Shown: positions 1 to 11,066 of the stretch, in pieces
Layout: each line of letters starts with the position of its first letter
How positions within the stretch are numbered: position 1 is the stretch's first letter
Notes under the pieces: generated by a model
The model's input: only the letters and a program-made list of their open reading frames with translations
Told to the model about the DNA's origin: nothing
The model's database searches: none
Program-made: the position numbers and the translations under genes
Source of the DNA: Saccharum officinarum
Taxonomy: Eukaryota > Streptophyta > Magnoliopsida > Poales > Poaceae
Length of the DNA stretch: 64,000 nucleotides
Assembly: GCA_020631735.1 (NCBI GenBank)
Contig: CM036201.1
Coordinates: forward strand, 80,080,502 to 80,144,501
Direction: 5' to 3'

Positions 1-40
1 GAGAATGCGCATAGAAAAAGGAGACGTGTTTTCTTTCTTG

Positions 41-252
41 GGCAGTGTTTACTTCCTTCAAAATTCTAAAAATTTTACAAGATTCTCCGTCACATCGAAT
101 CTTTAGACGCATGTATGGAGCATTAAATGTAGGTAAAAAAATAACTAATTGCACAGTTTGTCTGTAAATGTCGAGACGAATCTTTTAAGCCTAGTTAGTC
201 CATGATTGGATAAATTTTACCTAATAATAACAAAAAGTGCTACATGAACTTT
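41..252 (+). mobile_element. Tourist-like MITE, decayed copy
   Basis: This stretch carries the internal signature shared by five other MITEs in the window: a CCGTCACATCGAATCTTT block, then GGAGCATTAAATGTAGGTAA, a CTAATTGCACAGTTTG block, and GAGACGAATCTTTTAAGCC. The left end (GGGCAGTGTTTACTTCC) is a mutated form of the GGCCTTGTTTAGTT terminus. The right end has lost its terminus, so the boundary there is approximate. It is a non-coding, non-autonomous PIF/Harbinger-type element, by comparison with the intact copy at 16855-17095. Confidence 0.75.
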
Positions 253-264
253 ACACACACTTTA

Positions 265-459
265 GACCAGTCTCAATGGAGTTTCATCAGAGTTTCATGG
301 GCATTAAATGTGTTGATGTGGCACCGTATTAATGAAGTGAGAGATGATAAGAGTTTCATGGGAGTAGAGAGAGTTTCATCCCCATGAAACTCTTCTGCAC
401 TATTTCCAAAATATGGATGTGTTGAAAACTGGGTCATAAAACCTCCATTGAGACTGACC
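265..459. mobile_element. Second MITE family with GACCAGTCTCAATGGAG ends
   Basis: The left end GACCAGTCTCAATGGAG is matched on the opposite strand at the right end (GGTCAGTCTCAATGGAG), which gives about 17 bp of near-perfect terminal inverted repeat around a 195-bp body. The interior contains repeated GAGTTTCATGG words and an internal hairpin near 360-395. The flanking trinucleotides TTA and TTC are compatible with a decayed 3-bp duplication. It lies 160 bp upstream of the glycosyltransferase ATG, so it is within that gene's promoter region. Confidence 0.7.
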
Positions 460-618
460 TTCCAACCATCTAAACACACCCTGGAAACATTCCAAATGAG
501 GAACTGCAACGGAAGACTTTTTATAACAAATATAATAAATTACCTTGGTCGAGTATTTATTAACCTGAGTTGTAACCCCAACGGTTCAGATCCATCCATT
601 GTCCTTGTCCAGTTGTCC

Positions 619-2081
619 ATGGGCACGCACACGCCGCCACCGCAGGACGTCCGGAGCGATGGCGGCGGCGGCCCGCACGTGCTTCTCGTCCCGTACCCGG
701 CGCAGGGCCACATGCTCCCGCTTCTGGACCTCGCCGCGCTGCTCGCCGCGCGCGGCCTCGCGGTGACCGTCGCCGTCACGTCCGGCAACGCCGCGCTGCT
801 GTCGCCGCTGGTCTGCGCGTGCCCGTCCGTGGCCGTGCTCTCGCTGCCCTTCCCGTCGTCGCCGCTGCTCCCGCCGGGAGCGGCGAGAACACCAAGGACC
901 TCCCGCGCCACCTCTTCCGGCCCTTCATGGTCTCCCTCGCGGCGCTCCGCGCGCCGCTCCTCACCTGGTGCAACGAGCGGAGACGGCACGGCCACCGCGT
1001 GACGGCCGTCGTCTCCGACTTCTTCACGGGGTGGACGCAGCCGCTGGCCAAGGAGCTGGGCGTGCCGCACGTCACCTTCTCCCCCTCCTGCGCGCTCCAC
1101 CTCGCCATGTCGCACGCCCTGTGGCGCAGCCCGCCGACGAGGCGCCGCCGCGAGGACCCCGACGCCGCTGCCGACGACGAGGCGGTCACGTTCCCGGAGG
1201 TCCCCGGCTCACCTACCTTCCCGTGGCGCCACCTGTCGGGGCTGTTCCGGCAGTACGCGGCCGGCGACGAGTTGTCCGAGGCGATCCGGCAGCTCTTCCT
1301 CTGGAACCTGGGCAGCGCGTGCTTCGTCGCCAACACGTTCGCGGCGCTGGAGGCGGACTACGTGACGCGGCAGCTCCCGGACCTGGCGTCGAAGCGGGTA
1401 TTCGCGGTGGGCCCGCTGTCGGACGCCGGCGGCGCGGCCACGTCCACGTCGGGCGGCGACCGCGGCGGGAAGCCTGCGGTGGCGGCGGCGCGGGTGTCCG
1501 CGTGGCTGGACGCGTTCCCGGACGGCTCGGTGGTGTACGTCGGCTTCGGGACGCAGCAGGCGCTGTCGGCGGCGCAGGCGGCTTTGGTGGCGGACGCACT
1601 GGCGCGGAGCTCGGCGGTGTTCGTGTGGGCGGCGAGGGCGGGCACGGCGGTGCCCGACGGGTTCGAGGCGGGCACGGCGTCGCGCGGGCTGGTGATCCAC
1701 GGGTGGGCGCCGCAGGTGGAGGTGCTGCGCCACCGCGCCGTGGGCTGGTTCCTGACGCACTGCGGCTGGAACTCGGTGCTGGAGGCGGCCGCCGCCGGGG
1801 TGGCCATGCTGGCGTGGCCGATGGGCGCCGACCAGTTCACGGACGCGCGGCTGCTCGCGGAGGCCGGCGTGGCCGTGCCCGTGGCGGAGGGCGCCGACGC
1901 CGTGCCGGACGCCGGGACGATGGCGGCGGCGATCGCCGCGGCCGTCGGGAAGGAGGGGCAGACCGTGAGGGAGCGCGCGGCGGAGCTCGGACGCTTGGCG
2001 GCGGCCGCGGTGGCGGAGGGCGGGAGCTCGCACAGGGACCTGGAGGAATTCGTGCAGATGCTGCTGACCAAGGTCGTGTAA
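619..2081 (+). CDS. UDP-glycosyltransferase, UGT89-like, with one frameshift
   Basis: This is a family 1 plant glycosyltransferase, which transfers sugar from a UDP-sugar to small hydroxylated metabolites in the cytosol. The N-terminal part reads [19 protein letters not shown], with the expected catalytic-base His in the QGHM motif. The C-terminal half carries the plant PSPG box, starting [16 protein letters not shown] and continuing through LTHCGWNS to WPMGADQ. The ADQ ending and the [16 protein letters not shown] motif fit the UGT89 group. The gene has no intron, which is usual for many UGTs, and the coding length of about 487 codons is normal. The frame changes once, between about 875 and 881, at CCGCCGGGAGCGG. 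Upstream is frame 1 from the ATG at 619 and downstream is a frame that runs to the TAA at 2079. One missing base in the G run explains it. The gene is either a recent pseudogene or a consensus error. The acceptor substrate cannot be told. Confidence 0.88.
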
Positions 2082-2152
2082 CCACCAGCTTTCAGAGACG
2101 TAGCGCTCCTAGTACGCGCCCTGGGCCATGATGCACCCTCGAAGGTGAAACG

Positions 2153-2156
<4 letters not shown>

Positions 2157-2231
<75 letters not shown>
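2157..2231. repeat. (AT)n microsatellite, about 75 bp
   Basis: An uninterrupted AT dinucleotide tract lies 75 bp downstream of the glycosyltransferase stop codon. The sequence just after it (AGTCTCCAGAGTACTGATTAATATTTAGTACC) resembles, in inverse orientation, the flank of the second (AT)n tract at 9414-9499. The two tracts may therefore sit inside copies of the same unidentified repeat. Confidence 0.95.
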
Positions 2232-2236
<5 letters not shown>

Positions 2237-2534
2237 CAGAGTACTGATTAATATTTAGTACCTGAGTCGCCCGCCACAGCCCGCTCACGCCCGAGCGTCC
2301 GAGCCAGCCAAGCCCGAGCGGGCCCCATCCTGCCCCCCTGGAATCCGAGGCAACCGACGCATCCGACGCGCATCGTCTGTGAGCCACGATTTCTCCCCAC
2401 TCTCCTATGCTGTCTTCCCTCAGGTCCCTCTCAGTTTCTCTCCTCTCCCTCTCTCTCGGTCTCTCTCTCTCCCCGGTGTGATCCGGTCTCCCTCCGGCGA
2501 CCTCCTCCTCAGCGGCCGGGGCCCATCGCGCCAT

Positions 2535-2675
2535 ATGGATCCGGTGGATTTGGTACATGCCAATTGCACAGCTTGATTAGTGATTCACTTTGATCGTTCC
2601 TTGCAGGCACTCATCTTCACAGTCCTGGCACTCATCGCTCTCTCTGTAGCACTGACAATCTGTGTAGACAAGTAA
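2535..2675 (+). CDS. Possible two-exon single-pass membrane micropeptide (28 codons)
   Basis: A CT-rich leader (about 2431-2475, typical of plant 5' UTRs) is followed by an ATG at 2535 with a six-codon exon, MDPVDL. A GT donor follows at 2553 and an acceptor TTGCAG ends at 2606. A 22-codon exon then reads ALIFTVLALIALSVALTICV, Asp, Lys and a TAA stop at 2673-2675. Splicing keeps the frame and yields a 28-residue peptide with an acidic start, about 20 hydrophobic residues and a short charged tail, which would be one membrane helix. The weak point is the intron of 54 nt, shorter than usual for plants. Without splicing the first reading frame ends soon after MDPVDL (at 2576). I do not recognise the family. 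It could equally be a decayed fragment of a larger gene. Confidence 0.35.
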
Positions 2676-2952
2676 TACACAAAGCGAGGAAAACGTGGGC
2701 TAGACTTGGCATTCAGAAGGAATTTGTAATTTTAGTGATAGTAGCTTGTCTTTGCAGTCATCCTTCATGTATCACATAGCAAGTTGTTGATTTAATTGAT
2801 GCTACCGCCCTGGTTAACCTTTAGGTCACCGTTGTTTATCAATGGGGATGTTCATTGCTCTATCGCAAACTGTGTGCGTCATGACCTGTGATGTTTCTGA
2901 ACTCATGCTATCATGGCAACCTTCAGAAGCAGTTTTCTCCTCTTTTTTTCTC

Positions 2953-3957
2953 GGGAAAATTAGATCAGTACCATCAAAAGATTCAAAGTTTAGAAAAATA
3001 CCACTGAAAGATTCGGCTTTAGAAAAATAGCATTGAAAGGTTAGTCTGTTATAGAATTCTACCATGTCTGTTAAGTTCCTGTTAAAGTTGAGAATAACAA
3101 GTGAAAAAACTGGATTGACCAGGGTCTGCGTGTGCGTGAGTTGGCTGCATGAGCTTCAGCCGCCACGCTAACACCTGCCTCTTCGTCCGTCGATGTTGAT
3201 CTTTTCTTCCTCGATTCTCAATAAGGGCTGACTTCCCGGCTCCGATCTGTCTCTGGCAATCCGGCCTCAGTACGAGCAGTTCACGACTCGATTAGGCCAC
3301 TGGACGATTGTTCGGCGCCGCCGTTGCGCAGGATGTATAATGCGATTTCGTGCCCGTGCTCTACTTCAACCAGTCGGGGCCGCTCATGCCCGTGCTCTGC
3401 AACCCGTTCAACCCGGACATGAGCCCCCACCGGTGCACCCCTGGCAAGGTCGACTTCTGCAGCGCGGGGGTGGAGTGGAAGCGCTTTGAGTGCCAGACCA
3501 CGGGGCCACCGGGGTCGGAAGCGGAGCGTCGTACAGCCATGACGGCGGCGACGAGCATCAACAAGAGGCTGTACGAGTTCAGCCCGTTCATGGTGCAGCT
3601 GCTGGACCGCTCCTTCGTGCGGGAGACGTTCACGTCCATCAGCAACAACAACTGCCCTGGCCCCTGGGCTCGAGCAATACAGCCAGGACGTCTACGTCGG
3701 CCTCGTCGTTATCTCTGCCGGCGGCATGCTGTTCGTCGTCGCATCGGCAGGGGATGATGGTAGTGGACGTGGAAGTCAGGTCACACGCACCTCTCACCTC
3801 TCCCAGACGAACGCGATGGAGAGGATAACGGGAACTTAACAGACATGGTAGAATTCTATAACAGAGCGATCTTTCAATGCTATATTTCTAGAACTAAATC
3901 TTTCAATGCTATTTTTCCAAACTTCGGATCTTTCAATGGTACAGATCTAATTCTCCC
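2953..3957. mobile_element. Pack-MULE (non-autonomous Mutator-like element with captured gene sequence)
   Basis: The two ends are long inverted repeats of about 132 bp: 2953-3084 starts GGGAAAATTAGATCAGTACC, and 3826-3957 on the other strand starts GGGAGAATTAGATCTGTACC. They stay alignable down to GTTATAGAATTCTACCATG and beyond. Directly outside are TTTTTTCTC (2944-2952) and TTTCTTCTC (3958-3966), a 9-bp duplication with eight matches, which is the Mutator target-site length. There is no transposase. The interior (3085-3825) holds an exon-like piece of a plant membrane-protein gene. Long inverted repeats, a 9-bp duplication and host-gene cargo together define a Pack-MULE. Confidence 0.88.
3347..3826 (+). 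pseudogene. Captured terminal-exon fragment of a plant multi-pass membrane protein
   Basis: The frame from about 3350 reads PVLYFNQSGPLMPVLCNPFN and then a Cys-rich stretch (RCTPGKVDFCSAGVEWKRF). It goes on through TAATSINKRLYEFSPFMVQL to LDRSFVRETFTSISNNNCPG. After CPG the frame shifts by one near 3660-3668, and the other frame continues YSQDVYVGLVVISAGGMLFV. From memory this matches the extracellular loop and last helix of a conserved plant membrane protein family of unknown function (At1g71110/At2g25270-like, tweety-like layout). Only the C-terminal part is present and the start of the gene is missing. It lies wholly inside the Pack-MULE, so it is best read as transduplicated cargo rather than a working gene. 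Confidence 0.65.
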
Positions 3958-3966
3958 TTTCTTCTC

Positions 3967-6900
3967 GGATAGCATGAGTTTAGAAGCAGTTTTCTCCCCT
4001 TTCTCCCAGAAGGGGAAAGGCAGTGGCAAAGAAGCAACTAGTTGGCCCCCTCTGCCATGTGACGCAAAGGATAACACAAGTACACAAAGCCGCATGAGTT
4101 GGTGTCTGGCAGGATTTGTTAAGTGCCCTCTCGCGGTGCCTGTCTCCTATCATTGGTCACCTTTCATTGGTCGAGCAGGCGAGCTTGCAGAGCTTGCAAA
4201 TCCATTAGCTGCAACTAGCCTGATGTGAATCCTGAAACCACTGACTATTTGTTTCCCTTTTTCTTGTTTTTGAAATGTTAATTCATCAAATCCCAGAATA
4301 AATACTGCAATCATATTTTCTGTTTAAAATATATTTATAGAGATACCTTAACATAATCTGCTCATAGAATTTTCATATGTCTAAGTCTAACCATTTATAG
4401 TTTGAGATATCGATAGACATCATTTTTATATACAAGAGACCAGAAACTTATGCAACAGATCATTTATTCCTTCATGCATGTGACCAGAGTATGAGTATAG
4501 TTCTAGTGTAATGTATACCAAAAGCACACATGCCCTTCTCATACAGACTGCAAATCTCGTGTTAATGCACGTACAATATGTAAAGACATCTTGAGATCGA
4601 GTCGAGGCACAAGCCCATGCAACACATCTGCAGTGCAAATGTGCGCATTCCACAGCTTGATCACAACGAGGACATCTCTCCGTATGAGGGAGGCCGACAG
4701 ATGAATAACTCTCAGTGGGAAGTTGCGCAGCAGATTCTCCTTGAGAAATTCAATTCCTTCGCTCCTATGTCACTCACATCAACCTTGCATTCTCCACTTC
4801 TCCACTATAACATGTCGCCTGCTCGCGTGACCGATTTTTGGTTGAGGGAGCGCTGCCGCACGTCCTCCGTTACACTTCCCTGCCTGATTCGCTCCTCCAC
4901 CCTGCTGACCAATCTCCTCCATCCTGCAAGGCACTACGCTATGTATGACTAACCTGCAAGAGCGAACACAGGTTATGGTGGAACATATATGTTCGTTGAA
5001 ATAAGCTGAGTTTAAATAGTATTTTTTATACTAAATCAAGCATAGTTGTTTAAATATGGAAAATGTTCTCATTACATGTGAAGGGCTATCAATAATCAGT
5101 AAAAACTACATGAGCTTGACTGCTTGAGAGGAGCATGGGAAGGTTTTGCATACATGAATATCACATTCCCTTGCTCACAAATTTCTATTTCCGGAGGTGT
5201 CCATGACATGAGACCAATATGAAACTGAGCACTAATTTTCAAAATAACAAAATTGAATTAAAGATTGGACCAGGAACTATTTCATGTTGAAACATTGTGC
5301 TTAAGCAAATGTGAGTTTAAACCTTGCGCTGGGCTACCAGCTTACAAGCTAAAACTCCAGTGACAAACTATCAGAACAGAGATAATTGTGCTGCCTTATT
5401 AAAAAAAAAAGGTATCTGTTCTGTCCCCAATTTCAGGCCATGTCATGTCAAATGAAAATTCAGAATAATAATGCAAGAGATATACAACTAACAGATGTCT
5501 ATACAAGATGGAATCACATACTGAAAACGGATATGCTATCATTCTGCTAAATCCTAACTACTGTCTAAATGGATTAATGACAACTTGTGGATTTGTTTCC
5601 AATGTAAACATGCTTCAATATTAGAAGCAATCTGCCAATGCATAAAAAATCACTCTTGGACCAATCATGTGAGAGACCTCAATATAGTATAAGATTCACA
5701 CAAACATGGAGCATGCATCAGCATCACCAAATAATCGATAACCACAACCAGTCACCACCAATGTGGATCATCAACAAAACAGGAGAGTCAAACAAAGGAG
5801 AGGGTAGCCGGCTACCTGACTTGACAAAGTTCATTTGTGAGGTTAATACGAAGAAATCTGGCATATTGTGGAGAAAAAGCTAACAAGATATGGATTGCTC
5901 GTGCCATCAAACCCTTGTGTGGCCACACCGCCAATTGAGAAATAGGGTACTAGCCACCACCTCCTGCTCTTAGGATGATGGGGAGTGGTAGCCACTGTAA
6001 AGAGTTGGGGAGAATCCGATGCCACTTCTTTAGATAATGCTGGGAACAACAGCAGCCACCGGTTGAGGGGAGGTGCCGCCACTCACGGGAAGCAAAGAAG
6101 CCTCCACTCGAGAACATCATGGCTGCACAAAAAAAAAAGCTCCTATTGAATTTTAAGTTTAATTTATAATAATTATGTATTAACTAAATATCCTTGAATT
6201 CTGCAGATTTTTAGCATCAAGTTATCAAGTTCATTTCCTAACAAGTAATCATATGTGTTTCGTGAACTTTCTTAATATGAACTACAAAATCATCTACAGA
6301 TTTTAGCATCGAGTTAATTTCCTGAACTTTCTAAATAAGATTAGATTCTCAGCAAATTAATCTGGAAAAGCATGAGTTTTCTAAACTACAGGCGATCTTA
6401 GAGTGTATATATAAGAACCGCAGCTCTGAAGACTTACACATTGCCTAGCCAACCGCAGCTCTCAAGTTGCTGCATTCGCCAATTTATAGGAACCAGAAAT
6501 TTACAATCTGAAGAAATTATTTCAAGGTAGTCAATAAAATATAAATAGTCATAAATTTAGCATAGTGGGATAGTCACCCAACTAGAAAATAATTACGTAT
6601 ACATGGCAGTGTTCCATGTATACACAAAAAGAAATAAATGTTTGTATTAGAGGCAATGTTAATCTGCAAGCTACCTGGAACCAAGATTAGAAATATTCAT
6701 GGTATATAGTGGACTCTTAGAACAACATGGCAAACTGTGGCATTATTTCCTAACCAAAAAATAGAATCATGGACATTTGTTGAAATATGAAGGTAGCTAG
6801 TAGAATCATTTAAGATCACAACAAAATTAAATGCACAGATACAGTATAAATGTAGTGTCACACAACTAAAAAAATCTTATAATTAGTTATATTTTCCTCA

Positions 6901-7112
6901 TATAACACCCTGAACCGAAAGAAACAGAGAGATAAAGAGATCAATTATACTTGTCTGATGCTTGCATTGTAATTCCCATAAGGATGAGGTAGGTTGGCTG
7001 CAATAATACACAGTTGCCAGATCTTTCCGACACCTGCACAAATTGTAAGACAGTTGTTGTGACATGGTTGCTACTTGGTAAAATTACCCTTTCCCCATCA
7101 ATAAGTTTTCCA
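3967..7112. other. AT-rich intergenic DNA, no convincing gene
   Basis: Reading frames here are short and show no recognisable domain. The longest (about 4617-4952 on +) has no motif I know. A few spliceable-looking segments occur on the minus strand, for example an AG-exon-GT arrangement near 5827-5868, but they do not join into a reading frame that I can support. Confidence 0.6.
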
Positions 7113-7209
7113 AAAATATAGACATCAAGAATAAAATAGAAACAGCAGGTCGACAGTGGCACTAAAAAATATAGACATCAAGAATAAAATAGAAGCAGCA
7201 GGTCGACAT
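7113..7209. repeat. Tandem duplication, 53-bp period, two copies
   Basis: The block AATATAGACATCAAGAATAA plus following bases up to AGCAGGTCGACA occurs twice, starting at about 7113 and again 53 bp later. The only clear differences are an A-run length change and one A/G substitution. It is a local tandem duplication with no coding content that I can support. Confidence 0.85.
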
Positions 7210-9408
7210 GGTTCTCCTAAACTTTTGTTGCTTAGAAGAGATCTGGGAACCATGAATAATAAATTAGTGCCACAGTCTACAGAGGCTATTTTTATCACAA
7301 TTGCAACAAAAATCATCCACACCTACAACAAAAACCATGTTATGCGATAGACTGAAATAGATAACACACATAAAAGGCATTCATATATGCATAAAAACTC
7401 TAGCCTAAGGGATCTGTAAACTCAACAGGACTCAGACTGTACTATTGTCACAAATTGTTCATAGGTTCATTCACTACATTTCACTAAAATTCATAGGTTA
7501 TAATGGCTAATGGGTTGTCAGCAAATTATACCTGATGCAGCTGGTCCTATAGCTGAGGGGATGTTTGGCATTACTCCAGAAACGACGTACTACATTTTGA
7601 TTCAATTGACCATTCACTAAATTATTTATCTAATTTGATTTCTCTCTTACAAAATTGAAACCAGCATAGCACATTCAAAACAAGAAAAAATCATAGGTTG
7701 CCGCAAGACAGAGGAAGGAAGATCCAACTGAGGACAACACAACAGGAAGAAAAAATTACCGGGAGCAGGATAAGTGATGTCTCAACTGACCATCACCCCT
7801 TCTCATTCAGAATTTAAAAGTTCATGGCCATATAGTCTGTTACTTAAAAAAAAGACAACCAAACAATCACAAGAGTCACTTTGGTTGACAGATTAAAATA
7901 ACAATCGCAAGATGAATTTACAATTTGACTCCTACAAACGGTGGGAGAGAAACAACATGCACTCAGTAGAGCGAAGTGCAGGAACTGGATTTTGAGTTCT
8001 GGAGTTTAGGAGCATAATCCATGTGAAGAGCACCAGCCAAGCTGTGCATGTGGGGAAGTAGCACAAGGCAGGAGTCACAACAAGTCGATGCTGTAATTTA
8101 TAATTTCTCTACGATTTGTGCATGAACAGATGAACTGAGTTGTGGGAACACTTGCAGACAGTAAATATCTACTACAGAATTGATATTTCCAGTTTTCCAC
8201 AATATTCATCTGTATAAAATCTTAAAATACATTGATACATTGATCTGCACATACTAGACTGCCGCAAAATGATCAGAGATTTGTAAAAAATGATTCATAA
8301 ATGCAGACTAAGCTCGTGGAAAGGAAGAACATGATTCGGACACAACAAATCAGGACAAAAATCTATATCCAATCATCAGTTAACCATTTGCGCAAACAGA
8401 GCAAGATCATGATAATCGAAAGAACATGAGGGTGAAGAGGCACTTTAAGTGTGAGAGGAGCTCACAGAAAACTAATTCGAAGAAATCCAACTACTGAGCT
8501 GAGGAACTGCGAGCTACTACAGATCAAGGTGGATGCTTGGTGGCCATGGTTCCAGGCGAAGAACCTCCCACAGCTGGAAGAAAATCAGAAATTAATATGG
8601 GAAAAAAATACCACAGGTGGAAGAAAAACCAGAAATTAACGCCAAATTGAAGTCCCGTTACCTCGAGGTGACACGACAGCTTTGGTCGGCGTTGCGTTGC
8701 GGCTGCCGGACCCCACCGTGGCCGTGTAAGTCTGATTCTCCAACACCCTCAAGCAGCTGCAGCAGACCGCGTCCGACGGCGGCAAGGCGCGACTGGCGGC
8801 GCTTTGTCTCCGTCCCCTAAAGGATGCTAAGCAGGGAAGCGTCGGTGGGCTGAGGGGCGGCGCGGTGGGTCCAGAGGCTGGGACGCCGGCGGAGAACACC
8901 GGCGACGCGATGCGTCTGCGCCCGCACAAAACTGGGCGACGCCGCGGGCGGGATGCTGGGGAGCGGCGGACGAGAACGCCCGGCCGGGCGGTGCAATGCT
9001 TCTGCGGCCGCAAGGCGCTGCGAGGCGGCACGCGGGACGCACGGCGTCCAGCGCGGCAGCAGCGTTGGCAGGGAGAGCGATCGGATGGGCGGTGCCGGGG
9101 GAGAGAGGGAAGGATGAGACCGGGCAGAGGAAATAGAAACCGTAGCAATCGTGGGGAGCTTCGGAGCGACATAGCAACTCGATCTCGTGGGAACCGCCGG
9201 GGAGGTGGGGTGGGGTGGGGTGGGGGTGGAGACCGGCGCGGGATGCGTCCGAGGCTCGGGGACCGCCGCGGGGAACACCCGTGTTCGCCTGGGACCGATG
9301 GGAGCGGGGAGGAGGGGTGACCGGCGCGGACCGGCCGTGGGTTGCGTCGGGCTTGCTGATTTAGTGTCGGGTACTGATTATTAATCACTCCAGGGTAATA
9401 TATATCAA

Positions 9409-9413
<5 letters not shown>
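7210..9413. other. No confirmed gene; GC-rich promoter-like block at about 8640-9350
   Basis: Most of this stretch is AT-rich with no gene I can name. From about 8640 to 9350 base composition jumps to very GC-rich, with CpG dinucleotides. On the minus strand it ends in CACCTCGAG|GTAACGGG near 8663, which looks like a first exon and splice donor. Minus-strand splice-like segments follow at lower coordinates (near 8580, 7540 and 7030). This would fit the 5' end of a minus-strand transcript, possibly non-coding, because the frames are low-complexity Pro/Arg/Ser. I could not assemble a protein. Confidence 0.35.

Positions 9414-9499
<86 letters not shown>
9414..9499. repeat. (AT)n microsatellite, about 86 bp
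   Basis: This is a long pure AT dinucleotide tract. Its left flank (GGGTACTGATTATTAATCACTCCAGG) resembles the inverted right flank of the (AT)n tract at 2157-2231. Apparent ORFs with repeated Tyr-Ile across it are artefacts of the dinucleotide repeat. Confidence 0.95.
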
Positions 9500-9502
<3 letters not shown>

Positions 9503-10696
9503 TGTCGGATGGCCGCCGCCGGACGGGGAAGCGTCGCACGGGACGAGGTGTCGCTGGTCGGGCTCCTCCACGCGCGTCGGACGGGGACGGTTCTCACTGT
9601 TTCAGCCGATGATCGCAAGAGGAAATTATTTGGTTGGCCCTAAAAAATGTCTCTTAGTTTTTGGGTCTTTTTTGTCGAACTTGGCTATTTAGCCCTAAAA
9701 TAAGTTTTTTTTGCCCTTCAGTTAGTTCGATGACATAACGGTGTTAAGTTATACATGAAATGACTATTTTACCTCTGGCGTCGAATGAAACAGTTAAGTA
9801 ACCTACAAATACACTATATGGGTCTTTCAAGTTGTTTACAACAAATGCAAGGGCTGAAGCCCCACCCCCTAGAGGCACAAGCCCCCGCCCCCTCCACATC
9901 ACCACACACCCTAAAAGCCTATGTACCATCGAAGGAGAGAAATGAAGCAAGTAGAAAATATAAGGAGGAAAAGTGGAGAAATATAAGGAGGAAAGGTGGA
10001 GGAGGAATCACACATGGAAGTCAGCATCCTCTTGAATCTTGGCTTGCGTCTGCTAGCGTCTATATGCTAGAATAAGTTGTCGACACCTCGGCGGATACCT
10101 TATTTTGACATCTAGTAGTGTGTGATATTTTATCATTTTTATGACCTATAAACTAGCCCATATAAGACATATAGGCAAACAAGCTCTAAATGTTATCCCA
10201 TTACACGCTTCATCAACTACTAAGATATGATAAGATCACATCAACCCTTTCCTCGGTATTAGGGTGTAAATATGATCTCATCTCAGCACTTCATTTGGGC
10301 CTAGGATGAGTTGCTTAGCTATTGATGCAATGCAACATTTGGGCCTAGACTAATCCCACATATATAAGCATAATTATATAAATAAATGTCCGTGTGTTGC
10401 ACCGGGAGCACTTTTTTTTGACATCTAAGGCAGCAGATTCGTAGAAAATAATAAAAATTATATCGAACCTGGACGCGTGAGCAAGGATTGAGACTTCATA
10501 TCGCTAGTTAGATGATGATGTTGCAAGCCTTTATCAAAAATTGTAAAACGTACATGTCGACAGATTGGAGCATAGATCGATGATGGAGGCTTGTGTGGTG
10601 GTGGTCGCAGCGACGAGACTGCTTGATTTTTTATTTATTTATTTTGGTAATTTTCAGCGATGAGCCGCGATGGAGTCGATGTGGAGGAGCCTAGCC
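9500..10696. other. Intergenic, no recognised gene
   Basis: The stretch contains T-rich and AT-rich sequence, a short GA-rich purine stretch (about 9930-10010, repeated ATATAAGGAGGAAA words) and no open frame with recognisable similarity. Confidence 0.6.
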
Positions 10697-10824
10697 TGGT
10701 GCCGGTTTGAACTCGACGTACAGGATCCTCCCACACCACCGTTTGCTGTGGATGGCTTACGTGTTCATGATCAGCAGCGTGCCACGGGGCACGTTGTAGT
10801 CGGGAATGTCTTGGCACGCTTGTG
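10697..10824 (-). pseudogene. Cytochrome P450 fragment
   Basis: On the minus strand one frame reads CQDIPDYNVPRGTLLIMNT, then a stop, then AIHSK. After a short out-of-frame piece containing VWEDP comes EFKP. This order (VPRGT, MNxWAIH, VWEDP, FKP) is the stretch between the PERF region and the K helix of plant P450s, closest in style to CYP71/CYP81 clan members. It is about 125 bp long, contains a TAA where a Trp is usual and has at least one frameshift. There is no haem-binding motif nearby, so it is a small dead fragment. Confidence 0.55.
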
Positions 10825-11066
10825 ATGTGTTTCAGGGCTTCTCCTATATGTTTTTTTTTTCTCTTCCGAGGTTCAGCGCTTGGCGTCGCGGAAAACAGGT
10901 GTCACGGAAAACGGTGGTGGGGCCAGCGGTCAGCGCTTGGCGCTTCACAATGACATGCCTATATTTTACATGTAGCTTGTGAGATGAGCATTTTAATTTT
11001 AATTGATGCATGGGACAGTATTTTCAAGTTGCTCAGTATTTTGAGCACACGAGACAAAAAAAATTA
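10825..11066. other. Intergenic, no recognised gene
   Basis: This short AT-rich stretch lies between the P450 fragment and a MITE cluster. It contains direct repeats of short words (GTCACGGAAAAC, GCGCTTGGCG) and no coding signal. Confidence 0.5.

Noticed and set aside
968..2131. Long alternative-frame ORFs (plus and minus) over the glycosyltransferase
   Set aside because: They are Gly/Arg/Pro-rich shadows of the GC-rich UGT coding frame and have no domain of their own.
2109..2558. Minus-strand ORF with a long Tyr-Ile repeat
   Set aside because: It is created by the (AT)n microsatellite at 2157-2231 and antisense GC-rich sequence. The similar ORFs at 8636-9618 have the same cause.
4617..4952. 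111-codon plus-strand ORF
   Set aside because: No recognisable motif, and composition is like intergenic DNA. It could be an untranslated or decayed sequence but cannot be supported as a gene.
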